From the NCBI GenBank assembly GCA_002224055.1, contig AZLU01000181.1, forward strand, positions 20,703 to 84,702: a stretch of DNA of 64,000 bases, read 5' to 3'. The position numbers and the translations under genes are program-made. The notes under the pieces were generated by a model. It saw nothing but the letters and a program-made list of their open reading frames with translations. It did not search any database and was not told the origin of the DNA. The stretch comes from Pezizomycotina sp. ARF18 (Eukaryota; Ascomycota). Positions 50,275 through 62,239 of the stretch are shown here, piece after piece; positions within the stretch are counted from its first letter, which is position 1, and each line of letters opens with the position of its first letter.

Positions 50275-52602
50275 ATGAATAAATCCGCTCTGCAGAGCGG
50301 AGCGGAATCCCTGTCGAATCCAAACTCGAAGGGCTACACATACTCGTGTCAAGAAAGGGATCTTATCCGCTCGAAGCTTCGAAAGAAATTAGGGCCAGAG
50401 TTTATATCGCAAAGACAAGGACCAGGCGGAAGGAAGCTCGCCTACATCGCCGGCGACAAATGTATCAACGTTGCGAATTATGTTTTTGGCTTTGACGGTT
50501 GGTCGTCAGTGATAAGAAACATTCAAACAGATTTCGTATGTTCTTTTCTTCGTATCTCAGCACCAATCTTACGAAAGTCAAAGTTTTTTCTTCTTTTTTT
50601 GGCTAACAAAGGGTTCATGCGAACAGGTTGATGAATCGTCCGGTAAAGTCTCAATCGGGCTGTCAGTTATTGTTCGTATAGTGCTGAAGGATGGTACATT
50701 TCATGAGGTATGTCTGATTATACTATCCTAAAATTCACCATTCACAGCAAAGGCGATAAGCAGTATAACAAGAAGACAAGGAAGTGGAGGGGAAAAGAAA
50801 GGAGAGTGAGACAAAACGCTAAAAAATTTTATGTTTTAGGATATCGGATACGGCGAGGTGGAAAACGTTAGAGGGAAAGGCCCGGCTTTGCCAGAGCAAA
50901 GAAAGCTGGTCAAACAGATGCCTAAAGCGATGTCTTCGCAATTTTGGAGAAGTGTTCAACTGCTTGAATGACGAGAGTTATGTGAAGAAGGCGCTGCGTC
51001 TCAGGACAAAGGACGTGAGTTTGAAAACGAAACTGCGGTTATTACCTGTACAGAATCAAGTGTTTGTCACTAACTTAGCTTTAGCAACCGCTAGACGAAT
51101 CGAATATACTACGCAACTTCGATCAGGAAAACGAGACCACGGCGTCGCTTCAGCGGATCCCAGTGCAGCCGTTCGCAGATTTTATCAAGCAAGAAGTAAC
51201 TGCAGATGTGACCACTGAAGCTGAGGACGAATACGGTGGTCAGTAGCACCTCTTAAATATTTCCACAGGTTACGTCTGGAGTGCTCATTAGCTGTTTAGG
51301 AGACGAATTCGACGACTTGGAGTTTTTCGTGGAGGATCAAGATCTTGAAGGCTTTTTAGAAGATGATTCTTTTCAAGCTATGTAAGAGGTTCCCTCAATC
51401 CAAACAACGTATTGCATCACATTTTTCTGTGTAATCTGACAAGGCCTTTCTTTTCTTTTCTTCTTTTTTTTAAGCAGTAACCCACTATCCAATGATGATA
51501 GCACTGGGCAACTAAAGCCCAAAATTGAAGAGGACAAACCAAGCGCCGTAACCAAAAATGCTGCCATGAACGGACAAGGTGATTATAGCACCATCCTCAA
51601 TCTACATCGTACACGGGTCCTTATTGTGCCTATACCTGTGAATTGGATATTTTATTGACAAACCAACTCGACTTCAACTACGCTGCTCTCGTAACATTAA
51701 GCGACTGAAAAACCTACAACGGCCCAGAATCGAGAGCGAATGAGAGTAATGTCAGCGACATTACAGGATCAAACATTCGCCAGCAACGTCCTTTGCCTCC
51801 CGTAAATCGACCTCAGGCTGGTCAAGATGGCGCAGAGATAGCTCCGCCGGCTGCGAAGTCAAATCAAGGTGCCAATCAACCGTCAAGACCGAGTCAAATT
51901 CAAAGAGCGTGGATCGGGATTCTATAACCAGAAAGGAGCCAATCAATGCACAACCTCAGCAGGGTCAACAAAGACCGGTCCCGGGCCGCCAAATAACCCT
52001 TCGAACCCCATGAATCCCCCGGCGACATTCTATAGCGCAAAATCGGAACTCTCTGATGCCACTCGACTTGAGAAACCAGTGTTTAACCCGCATTTACAAA
52101 GTCCATCGATACCAAGATCGGCTGGTGTGGATCATAGCAAATCTACCCCAATTCCACGAGGGAAATATTCAGCTCAAGCGGAGACATCTCCCTTCAATCC
52201 CGGGGTAGTGTCTAGACCAAATTTTAACGGGCCGGGTAATACCACGCTGAGGCCCGTTGGCATTCCGTCGCAGATGAGCCCTGGAAATCGTGGTTACAAG
52301 CCCCTACGATGTTGGCAACAGCACAACAGGGTGGCACTAGTTATGTCCCGCAGAAAAGAGCGTTCGAAGGGGCAAATGCAGGGTGAGCACTATCTCAATT
52401 TACCCAGGGGTAATATATGTCACACAGCACCAGAACGTTATATGTTAACTGATTAATCATGCAGCGGTACTGTTCAACGTAACGCACTCTCAGAAGCAAC
52501 CAAGGCACAGGTTAACGTCCGAGAAGGACACATGAACCAGCAGCAACCTTTGGTAACGAAGCAAAAGATCACAATCAGTTCAATAAGAAGATGCGCACGT
52601 AA
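50275..52602 (+). CDS. RAD52: Recombination mediator RAD52
   Basis: RAD52 anneals single strands and loads RAD51 during homologous recombination. Exons: 50275-50535 (LRKKLGPEFISQRQGPGGRK and KCINVANYVFGFDGWSSVIR), 50627-50707 (VDESSGKVSIGLSVIVRIVL), 50840-51014 (DIGYGEVENVRGKGPAL and FNCLNDESYVKKALRLRTKD), 51085-51238 (QPLDESNILRNFDQENE), 51300 to about 51381 (acidic, DEFDDLEFFVEDQDLEGFLE), about 51478 onward, and a last exon ending NQFNKKMRT at 52602. The N-terminal annealing domain is complete. The C-terminal half is Pro/Ser/Asn-rich, as in fungal RAD52. A frame slip near 50905 interrupts KKAGQTDA, and others occur in the C-terminal half. The start at 50275 was chosen as the first ATG before the conserved block. 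Confidence 0.95.
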
Positions 52603-54107
52603 ACACACATTTTGTTATTGATCTCCCCACGTCTTTCCTATAGCTTACGTCATAACACAAGTCAAACTATTACCAGATGTACTCTATCATCCAGAAGGGT
52701 ATTCCGGGAAACAGTAAACCCTACCAAAAACGAATGGAGGATTTTATAATAAGTCCATTATATTTGTTTAAAGGGAGAAAGAAATCTCGTAACATTTTTG
52801 CATGCCTGTTTTACTTTATTCCCTTTCAAAAAAATAACCCGAAAGGGGGGACTAATAAATTACATTGCTTGCCTTCTTTTTTCTCTTGTAATTCTCAGCA
52901 TTACTTTTCGTATTCTTCGTACTTATTACATTCGGGATGGGCTTAGATTCATTGTTGTTTCCATTTTATAGTAGAAATTAACTTAGGAGTAAGGTTGGAT
53001 AACTTATGTCCAACGTAGTTCCACGCTCTAGTCATATTTCCCTGCCTATATCCCTCCTTCTCACATCTCGATATGAGATATTCTGTTTCACACACTGTGT
53101 ATTTAACGCAACGAGTGGTGTTTAGCCGGTGAGAAGTGTTGACGGAAGTGCCAATTAACAAAATTCTACCGGCGCTCAAGAAATAGCTGAGATGGTGAGA
53201 TAGATATCAACGAAGACAAAGAGAAAGTACAGCCCCGGAGCAAAAAAAAGGCGCTTCTTTACTATGCTCAGAGTGGTATACGATATATATATAGATCTAC
53301 ATATTTACATTTAGAGATCTATATTTGCAAACAGTTTCTGAATTTATAGGATATAAAATAAGCACGTGCATTTATACACCATTTCACGTTCGTAAAAGAA
53401 AAAAAAAGATAATATGTCAGCGTATAAATAATTAATATTGAGATTGTATATAAGTATACCAAGACTTCAATAGATCGCATCTCCTCTAACATATAGTATA
53501 GTTTGGACGTTAAGAAACATCCAGACACATAGTCCGACTTTTCGATATTTTGTGCCCTTTAATGGGGTATTGCGCCTTTTCTCTATATATTATTGCAGCA
53601 AAGCTCTCAATTCGATTACCTTACTACGGTAATGTAAGCGATAGTATCGATGTCGAAAGAGCTATAAATAAAACACATTTCGACTACCTCTCATCAATGT
53701 GCGAGGAAAAGACTCGATTGTTGACGTCGGAAAAAAAGAAAAGGGAGAGGGAGAGAGAAAGGGAAAAAAGAATCTTAAAAGGCTACGGAACCAGAAAGAA
53801 ATCAGCGGTTCTAATAGAACAATATAAGGGAGAAAAAAGGCGAAAAGGAAAGAAAAGTGTAGGTTAGCCGAAAATTTGGCTCGATTAAACATCGGCAAAA
53901 AAAAAAAAAAAAGCTTGCCGTGGATCCGTATTTATAAAAAGAAATTAACGAAAAAGTGTCTTATAAGACCTGAGTTCAGGCAAAAAAAGAGGATATATGA
54001 AACATGGAACGAATGCTTCGAACAAGTTCTCCAACCCGCTATTTCGAAAGAAAGGAGAGGCAGAGTTCTAAAAAAGTTGAAAGTAAAACCCCATTTAGAT
54101 TTGGACT
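52603..54107. other. Convergent spacer RAD52 / septin
   Basis: AT-rich, with a GA-rich tract at 53735-53790 and an A run at 53898-53912. Frames at 52949-53179 (minus) and 53550-53867 (plus) have no recognisable domain. Confidence 0.55.
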
Positions 54108-56060
54108 TTAATATCCACCGCCATTCATAGTCATCCTTTGAGAGTTCCTGCTCATTTCCCGGTCTGCGGAGGAGAAATTGGCCGGCTTCCTGTATTGACA
54201 CCTGCTGCACTGCTTTCCTTTAAAGCCAAAAGTTGCTTCGCACGGAATGTTTCGTAATGGATTTGCGAGGTGGTCTCAATGAGATCCTGAAGATGGGTTC
54301 TCGTGAGGAAGTTGCGCAGGTATACAAATTCGCAATGGTTTTCGTTTTCAACTGTGACCAGTAGAAGAGAAGTTAGTCACGCAGAAAGTCTTTGCATGAA
54401 ACAAGTAGATTATATTCGGCGACATACCGTTGATTACGCCCCACCTGTTCTGACGACCCGACTTGTTTACCATCAACAATGATCGACTTTTCCGATCCCA
54501 CGACAGCGAACGGAATGATGTTCTAGAAAAGAGAGAACGTAAGCAAGCGTGTCGGAGAAATTTATTAATATATTAAAGGATAACTTCGAATTGCAGTTTG
54601 CATTTTAGGGTGCAAGGTGCCCTTAAGGCGGTTATAATACCTTTATCTGAGCATTTAACGCTCGCTCCTCTTCGTCCAACTCATCGTTATCGTAGGGATA
54701 CATTTTCAGATTGTGGAAAGCGAATTCTTCTTTGATCTAACATTCGTTTAGAGGTGCTAATGTTAACAATCTTCAGGTACAAACATATTTCTAACGTAAA
54801 TGGAGCGACAAACCCTCTCCTTGAAAGCGGCCCTTTCCTCTAAAGTTAAGGAATCGGATTTCGCAATGACTGGGACAACGTTAACAACGTCGGACAGCTT
54901 TTTGAGGACAACGATATCGATTGGTTTCAGACTTCATGGTAAAAGAAACGGGTTAGCATGCGAAACTATCGAAACACGCAAGTCGCGAGGTTCAGTAATT
55001 GTTTTCTCCTTTGTCCTTAGATATTTGGTGCATATGTTGTCTTCTTCATGTTGCACTCCGGCTTTCCGACGTTCCGGAATAGTGTTGGCTTGCCTTCATT
55101 TCGTAGGGCGAAAGAAAGGGAAAAAGAAAGACGGCACTACTTACGCATGACCAGAGGGTTGGATGAAGAATAAGCAGTGGATGCGTGTGTCTTGAATGTA
55201 ACGTTCTCGCTGCGCCGTGAGCTCTTTTCGAAGGTATGCCGAATGCTGATCCTTGATATATTTTACAATAGGGTCCCAGCTGATTCACAATATACGTTAG
55301 CCATACAGTTCCCAGGCGCCCTACCACCAGCTGCAGGCATTATTTAGATACCATTCCCCTAAACCTTTTCTCCATACCATTGCTGCCACGACCCTTTTTT
55401 CTCCTTTGATCTAGAAAACACTACAAAGCAAATGGATCGGAAGATCAAAGGAGCAACTCGTAAAATAGATATACGTACCATCGGTCATTATTAACCTGGT
55501 CGCCATATCCTGGGGTATCGACGATGTTTAGGCGCAGCCGAACGCCATTCTCCTCAATGACTTGATTCATCTCAGCTGACTTTCCCGTCGAAGGAGGAAA
55601 CAACAATTCAATATGGGGAGTGGAGTTCATTTTTCTTTCTTTTTCTTTTACTGACTGTGCGAGACGGTTTGAATCTCAGTCGTAGCGCGGACTGGTTCAT
55701 CGGCGTAAGCCGACCCTTGCTGTCAATAAGATGGGCAGCGAAGATGGTGTTGATCAAAGTCGATTTTCCCAACCCAGTTTGACCTTTTGCGTGTCATCAA
55801 TCGCGTGATCAGTAACTATTCCGTGATTGCAACTCCCCAGAAAAAAAAAAATCCAATTGTCTTTCAAGGCCCGAGGAGAGAAAGAAAGAAAGACGCGCCG
55901 GCAGCTTGGTGCTTTGACATGGAGTGAAATCAGCATTTGCGACTTACCGACACATATAACATTGAATGGAAACCACGTTTCAAGAGCTTTCTCTCAATTT
56001 GCTGAGTTATACTGTCGAAACCGACATGGCTTCTAGGTGAACTGTAGCGGCGGCTGACAT
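54108..56060 (-). CDS. CDC10: Septin, CDC10/AspD group (P-loop GTPase)
   Basis: Septins polymerise into filaments at septa and the cell cortex. The start at 56060 gives MSAAATVHL, then SHVGFDSITQQIERKLLKRG and FNVICVG. The P-loop is QTGLGKSTLINTIFAAHLID (near 55750), followed by SKGRLTP. Next come IEENGVRLRLNIVDTPGYGD (G3 switch region, near 55520) and QVNNDR. Later exons carry SAYLRKELTAQRERYIQDT, the AKSDS-type G4 region and FAFHNLKMYPYDNDELDEEE, then IPFAVVGSEKSIIV (about 54500), the NRWG septin-unique element, NHCEFVYLRNFLTRTHLQDL, IETTSQIHYETFRAKQLLAL and a tail ending SQRMTMNGGGY. The SKGR and YRK/AQRERYIQD segments point to the CDC10/AspD group rather than CDC3, CDC11 or CDC12. No long C-terminal coiled coil is present, also as in CDC10. 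Frame slips occur near 55690, 55970 and 54165. Confidence 0.92.
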
Positions 56061-57255
56061 TGTAATCGCGCGGATAGCTCAAAGCGAAAGAGGTTGAGGA
56101 AGTTATTTGAAGAGAAAAAAAAAAGTGCCAAAAAACTCGACAATGGCAGTGAAATCGTTGTTCTATTTCTACGATACAAGCGACGATATTGCTTGCCTCC
56201 GTGTTCAGGTGTTCCTCGCGGCGTGGGAGTTATTTTATAATTATATATATGATAAGAGGAGTCAACAATCCCTGAGTTTCAAAATGTTAAAAACGACGCG
56301 CCACACGAGACAGACAAACGTTTATATTTGCGCGCTCTATTTTATTTGATTTCCCTCCGGTTTATTTATAAATAATATTTACTGAAATGAAAAGAAGAAA
56401 TGAATAAAAGCTTCGTTCGTTTCGTATAGAAAAGAGAGAAGAGAGGGGAAAAAAAAGGAAGTCTTCCTTATAAGTAAATTATTATTATCGTGAAAGGGGG
56501 TTTATACGGGAAAGGAAGGAAAGAGTCGCGCCGGGGGGAAATAAATTGAAAGAAAAAAATAAAAAGGGGGGAGAAGTTAAAAAATAAAGAACAAAAAAAG
56601 AAAAGAAAGAGAAAAACGGCAGAGCGTACGATTGATTATATAATACCACTTTGAAGCCGCTCAGGGCTTATCAGCAACTCTATCTCTTTATCTCTTTATC
56701 TTATAACCCTAATTTTACTTTACTTTACTTTTACCACTTGAATTGATTCTTCTTTCATTTTGGGCATCAAAAAAGGCACTCACGCATTATTTCCCTAATT
56801 TTATACAGACAGCAACGCCCCCTCCCCCTTTTTTTTTCTTAATCAAGCTGAACCCATCAATCAACTACCTGGAAATCGCGATGTGCGAAGGAGACCTGCG
56901 GTAGTAGAAAATAGAAAGGATTCTGAAGGGGAAGGGAGATCAAGGTGGGAGGTATAAAGATCAAGAAGACGCAAGAATCGAATATAAGACGCTCGGGATA
57001 AATCAAAACAAAACAAAAAAGCACCAACAGGATGGTATGTGACACAAGAAGAAAAAGAAGAGGAGGCGAAAAAAGCTCAAGGCAACTCACCCTGCTCGGA
57101 AAAGCAGCTCTATTAGGCGACAAAGTCTCTTAGCAAACAATCCTTTAAGAGCTTGATTCGACGCTGACTCGTGGTTGCTATTGGCTTTATTTTGCGCGCG
57201 GGTCGGATCGACCTCCAGTAGTCGAAGCAATTCATCAACGTCTCAACTATAAGTG
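56061..57255. other. Divergent intergenic region septin-SKI8
   Basis: Purine- and A-rich (56380-56630), with both promoters expected. No coding signal was found. Confidence 0.6.
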
Positions 57256-58746
57256 ATGGTGAGTTTTTTTACCAGCTGAGAGTCACCACTTTCCTCTATG
57301 AAGACGGTGACTATCAATATCGTTTAGGTTGAATTCTAATGCCAATGTTGAGTACAGCTCACGCATCTTCTCTCTTTCCCTCGATACCGCGCCGTCATAT
57401 ATCATCACTGGCTCCGGGACGGCGAATTTGAAAATTCACAGCACCACGGAACCTGGGTATCCCATTCTCACGAATTCGTCGACGCCACAGTCTAGGTTGC
57501 CATCATATCTCGACGTCTGACGATGGCGCCGTAGCTATATCTGCTGGCTTCGAAGGCCAGATCAAACTATGGGATATAAATTCTTTAAGTCTCAAAGGCA
57601 CCATCAATGGTATTAATCCATCGCGGTCCATTTCGCTTTCCCTTATGCTGTTCATCGTGTATACTGATGGTCCCTTTTTTCTTTTCTTTTGGAAAAATTA
57701 AAAAGATGATTCGAACACGTGGCAGTAGCTATATCTGGGAACGGTCTTCGTTGTGCAATCACAGCCATGACGGTCGTATCGGAATTTGGGACCTAGGGGC
57801 GCATCCAGTAAGAAAACCATCGAATACGAAACCAAAGGAAGCTTTGGCTCTTGTTTACTATGGTATAGTGTATTTGTTCAGAGCTTGCTTCTTATGTACC
57901 AATGCATGGCCTAACTCCCGGTTCTCATGTCTCTACACCAGTCGCAAGACGGGAAACTCGCAGCTTCAGGTCACGAGAATGGGGTATTTATATCTTCAAC
58001 AATGAGTCTGAGCGACTCCTGCATTCCTTGATTGGTAAGCAGCCGACTCGATTTCAATACCATTAAATGCCTTGCGTACTAGTTACAGTCTCGTGCTGTT
58101 CGAAGGGAATATAAGCTTACTTTCTTGTGCGATAATCGAATAGGTCTCGCCCAGACAGTGAGAGATGTTGCGTTTGCTCCAGATGCACGGCTTCTGCGGT
58201 ATGTGGAGATTTCCTAAACATATACTTGTATGACGTACATTCGGGAGAACAAGTGTTGGCGTTGAACGGGCACACAAGCTGGGTATTTTCAGTCGGCTGG
58301 AACACGGCTGCTACTCTATTGGTCAGCAGGTATGTGAGCATCACCAATCTTACCATAACTTACCCTATCCTATATACGTTTGGTTTCCTTCCCCGGTTTC
58401 TACATCGTATGAGAAAATAGCTCCCAACTGCTCTCAATCGCCTCCTCATTCTCTTTATATTTTTTTTCCCTTGGCCTTTTTGGCCTCTTCCTTTTATTTT
58501 CCAACAAAGTACACAGCATCAATAGCAACGAATGTGGGTATTTTGCTAACCTCAAAGGAGATGATAGTTCTCTTGATGGGAAAGCTAAAGTCTGGTCACT
58601 TGAGAGGAAAGAATGCGTCGCCACCGTGGCCGAGGCCCAACTTCTGTTTCAAAGCTCGTTATCTGCCACAATCACAGCGTAGCACTTCGGAGGAGTTTGT
58701 TGCGATTGGAGATGTCATCAGCTTCTATCGTGAGGCTGCAAAATAA
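57256..58746 (+). CDS. SKI8: SKI8/REC14-like WD40-repeat protein
   Basis: SKI8 is the WD40 subunit of the SKI complex, which feeds RNA to the exosome. The same protein (REC14) helps SPO11 make meiotic double-strand breaks. Visible blades: IFSLSLDTAPSYIITGSGTA with LKIHSTTEPGYPIL, DDGAVAISAGFEGQIKLWD, GRIGIWDLGAHPV, GQTVRDVAFAPDARLL-type (read near 58150), GEQVLALNGHTSWVFSVGWN, KAKVWSLERKECVATVAEAQ and the terminal FVAIGDVISFYREAAK. The order and the final FYREA match the family. The start is uncertain. An ATG at 57256 is followed directly by a GTGAGT donor (intron about 57259-57327). The alternative is an ATG at 57339, just before MLSTAHA, which resembles the conserved AHxDDIFS. Frame slips occur in most exons. 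Confidence 0.8.
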
Positions 58747-59506
58747 CATTGTCACGGTAACACCGGCTAAGAATTTCACATTCGTGATATACATTCAGTG
58801 ACAGGATGTGAAGAAAGGAAGTATTAATTTGATCGTATTCCTGATACGTAAGAAGAGGTTTGCAAGCCAAGTCTATCCGCGCACCAAATGATATACGGGG
58901 CTTCTTTTTCTCTAAATTTTTTCTTTTTTCATCCCCTCCTCTCCGCCTCCACCAGATAAAGTTTCAGAAGAATTGAGAGGACTTAAGCTTTTGTAATTAT
59001 TTTACTACGAACACGAGGGCATGCATGTTGCAGAAATTTAATCCACTACTTACGTACTAAGTAGGTTATTATTGATCCATGAATTAGTAAAAACTTTGGG
59101 GGGGGGGGAAAGAGAGAGGGGAGGAGAGAGAAAGAAGGGGAGCGGGAAGGGGTGGGGAGATACTTCGGAGGTTCTGGTCACGAGACTGCTAAAGTAGATC
59201 TTTTAAGTATTGATAACAGCGTGCAACTCGCTTTGAATGGATTAATCCGATTGGGTCGCTTAATTTTAAATATTTGGTAAGGCGGCAGGCTTGGCTCTCA
59301 GGGCCCGGCTACTGCTTTTTTTTTTTTTTAGGTTATTTTGGTTATTTTTCCGGGGAAATATATTTAAGAGCCGGTTGGTATCGACATCGTAGTCCAAAAA
59401 TTACCCGGTAGCAAGTAGTCTACTTGCTTGAAGTGCATATATACAGTATATACTAAGTATTTAGATACGATTTTTTATATTTAAATCCCGGAAGGAGAAT
59501 AAAAGC
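58747..59506. other. Spacer SKI8 to Tim17-like gene
   Basis: Contains a G run at 59099-59108, a T run at 59319-59330, a perfect 8-bp inverted repeat with a 1-base loop at 59411-59427, and TACTAAGTA at 59055 and 59451. No gene was found. Confidence 0.6.
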
Positions 59507-60694
59507 ATGGCAGCGGTGACACCGCGAAATCCAAGTGACATCCTCGCTTCATCCCTCACCGCAGCGCGGTAGCTGGTAATCAAAACACGGACACACACAC
59601 ATACTCTCTCTCTCTCTCTCTCTTTCCCACACATACATAACTTCGTACATGCACGTACTTATGATAATAATTATAAACTCCGACCTGCAACAGGTTACGA
59701 CGTCGCAGTATGTAATCTTTCGATGAAATATTGCTAATGTGTATCAATACATATGATAGGTGTTTCCGGCGCCGGTATTGGTACCATAGCTGCAATATGG
59801 AAGCCGAGTCCTCGGGTAGCTTTTATGCCGTGGGAACTGGCTTGAACTGCTTCGTCTTAGGTTCCACATATTGGGGTGAGCCCAACTATAACAGCAACAA
59901 CGCTCATCAGAACGAATTAACTGATCAAAACGCAAAAATTAAATAAATAAAATATTATTATGATTATAATCATTATTATCTATTGTATTCATCTCAGGAC
60001 TTAGGGAATTGTTACTCCGGTTATTGCTGAATAAGGAGCGCGGCACCGAGCAAGCGAGCCAGTTAATTCAAGTAAGCACGATAGCAGGTACCGTTACTGG
60101 AGCGGCGGCCGGATACATGATAAGTAAGCCTAATTGTCCATTCCTTATATATTGACGTGTGCGCAATTATGGAGAAGGAGAGTGAGCTAGCAGGACAGAC
60201 TGCAGCAATAATGATAGTATAACGGCTCCAAGCGAAGGGTGGCCAGATTCCGGGCAGTTATACGGTTTTTTTTTTTTTTTTTTTTTTTTTTCCTTCCCCC
60301 CTCTTCCATAGCGGAAATACCCATCTCCTTAATCCTTTTTCTGATATCTCCTTGCTCCATTTCTAGATGGTCGGCAAAATATTGTTCCCGGCGGGATCGT
60401 CTTTGGGGTCCTTGGATTCGGTGGTCAAATCCTATACAACTCACTACGTCAATCTGAGGGAGGTACTCTTTCAGAGCAAGATAGAGCCTCGGACCCGACG
60501 AATCACGGCAAGGCTATATTGGCGGTCTACCGCGGTCCGAAAAATTTCCAATCCGAAGGCTATCCATTCAAGATTACAGGCGTATCATGGAAGAGAAAAG
60601 ATTGGTGATCGAGGCAGACATAGCGCTAGTCACGGAAGAAATATCCCGCTTGGAGAATGAGAATGATAAGCAACATGATGCTTCGGATCGGTAA
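59507..60694 (+). CDS. Gly-rich four-span membrane protein, Tim17-like
   Basis: Exon 1 (from 59507) gives MAAVTPRNPSDILASSLTAA and is followed by a donor in the GGTAGCTG context. After a TAG acceptor near 59760 the protein shows glycine-zipper hydrophobic segments: VSGAGIGTIAAIWKPSP, AVGTGLNCFVLGSTYWG, then LRELLLRLLLNKERGTEQAS, STIAGTVTGAAAGYM and, after a further intron, GRQNIVPGGIVFGVLGFGGQ with ILYNSL. A charged coiled-coil tail (RRIMEEKRLVIEADIALVTE, EISRLENEND) ends at 60694. Four small-residue-rich spans are typical of the Tim17/Tim22/Tim23 superfamily and related fungal inner-membrane proteins, so mitochondrial location is a reasonable inference. No experimental family name can be given. 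CT and CA microsatellites sit in intron 1. A poly-T run (about 60266-60290) lies before the fourth span. Confidence 0.55.
59591..59640. repeat. (CA)n/(CT)n microsatellite in intron 1 of the Tim17-like gene
   Basis: A short CA tract followed by about ten CT units. Confidence 0.9.
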
Positions 60695-61032
60695 AGGAAC
60701 TGAACTTCAACCTGTGATCGTTGCCAATAGAATACTTTTGCTTGCTTTTTATTAGGGTTGGGTAATCTAATTGAGAAGGAATAGAAACGGGGGAAATATA
60801 ATCTTTATAAAGCCGCTGTTTCGAAATACCTGTCCGGAATCGCCGTTGAAAACATGCACAGTTGTGATTGTAGCTCTCCTTTTATCTCATTTTATTTTGA
60901 ACCTTGATTTACGGGCCATACATGTCTCGATGTGGGTTCTGCTACTATAGTTGAAACCCGCATCTTCTTTCCTGCCACAATTTCAATTTTTTTGGTTGAT
61001 CTTCCTTTTTTCTCCTTTCCTCCCGCTGGTAG
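60695..61032. other. Convergent spacer before MVD
   Basis: About 340 bases, AT-rich, with no gene. It holds the 3' ends of the Tim17-like gene and of mevalonate diphosphate decarboxylase. Confidence 0.6.
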
Positions 61033-62202
61033 CTACGAAAGACGTATAGGGTTGCCAGACGGATCTATCAATGACTGCTCTGAAGTGATCTTCAGCGGGC
61101 CGCTTCGACGCCGGTTAGGATGACTCTTGATACCCCTTCTGCAAGCCGGCCAAACAGCGATTGATCGAATTTATCAGGAACTTTAGAGCTTATCTAGTAT
61201 AATCTGAAGTCCATCCCGGAAGATCGCCCAGGCAGCTTTTCAGCACGCCGAGGACAATTGCTTCATTACTCTGGTCGTAATAAACAACTGGATTTGGCCC
61301 GCGTCAAAAGTGTAAGCCGCGACAACCTCTCCGGCGCAGCGGTTCAGTTCCTGGATCACTTGGATGGCAGCCTGGAGGTATCATTGAGGTAGAAGATCGG
61401 CGGATAGGTATCCAGACATACGCATGGAACGAGTTTGAGTCCGCCATCACAAGCTCGCCGAACTCTGTGAAATTTTTCGCCGCAATCGCCTTTTTCATCT
61501 TCTCCATCCTTTCAGGCACGACTGAGCTCACGCGATGCGGAACAGTGAAGACGTGGCAACCGTGTTCTGCATTCCCGCAGTGGAAGACACGCTCTTCTTC
61601 TCCGCTGATACGACCAGGATTGCCGTCGCATAGTGGGCCAATGAGTTTCCGGCGCCACCTGTACCGCCACAGAATCAGAACCATCATCGGCAGACCGCAC
61701 TCCCACGCACGTACCCCCCAAAAGAGACCGGGCAAGCCGATCCGGACCCCTGTCGGGCAATTTCGAAAGCTCCGTAGGACTTTCATCTAGTTCGAACAGG
61801 TTGGCGATGGCGCTTCAAGGGCTGCGAATCCGCCGCTGAGCTGGCAAGTCCGGCAGCGTAGGGAAGTTGTTCTCGGAGGCGAGGCGGAGGCGGTACGTGG
61901 ACAAAGGGGGCAGATCCGGTTAGAAAGCTCCTTCGCCTTTCGGAGCTTTCTCAATTCGCTAAAAGCATGCTGAATCCGCTGTCCTGAGACATCTTGGGTA
62001 GGCCGTTAAGCCACAGACCATCTTCGGTGAATGATGACGAGCAGGATGCCGTCGTATCGCACGCAAATCATCCTGAGAAGAGTGACGGATAGGGAAGAAT
62101 TTGTGGGTAAATTTAATGCCGTTGACGTTTACCCAGTACTTAACACTGCAATATTCACAGGAGCTGAAGAAGTGGCTCGGAATATAGGATCCGTGCTGCC
62201 AT
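61033..62202 (-). CDS. MVD1: Diphosphomevalonate decarboxylase (mevalonate diphosphate decarboxylase)
   Basis: Catalyses the ATP-dependent decarboxylation of mevalonate diphosphate to isopentenyl diphosphate, the last step of the mevalonate route to sterols. Single exon on the minus strand, 1,170 nt, matching the usual length of about 390-400 residues less about a dozen lost bases. Blocks in order: SSAPVNIAV, KYWGKR (two slips), LNLPTNSSLSVTL, FTEDGLWLNGLPKMSQDSG, TYRLRLASENNFP, the GHMP ATP-binding motif AGLASSAA, LPDRGPDRLARSLLGG, ETHWPTMR, VVPERMEKMKKAIAAKNFTE, FGELVMADSNSFHA, TYPPIFYLND, YTFDAG with the conserved Asp, and a C-terminus KFDQSLFGRLAEGVSRVILT followed by ITSEQSLIDPSGNPIRLS. 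At least ten one-base losses break the frame, the highest density in the window. It sits directly beside the AT-rich block. Confidence 0.93.
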
Positions 62203-62239
62203 TTGAAGTTTCAGGGGTTAATGTTTAATACGCGATTGA

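Noticed and set aside
52949-53179. Minus-strand frame of 76 codons between RAD52 and the septin gene
   Set aside because: No domain, and it lies in the AT-rich convergent spacer.
53550-54130. Plus-strand Lys/Arg-rich frames
   Set aside because: Low complexity from a GA tract, partly antisense to the septin 3' end.
61033-62202. MVD1 as a RIP-inactivated pseudogene because it adjoins the AT block
   Set aside because: The gene is not AT-shifted and motifs are intact apart from missing single bases. RIP causes C-to-T changes, not deletions.
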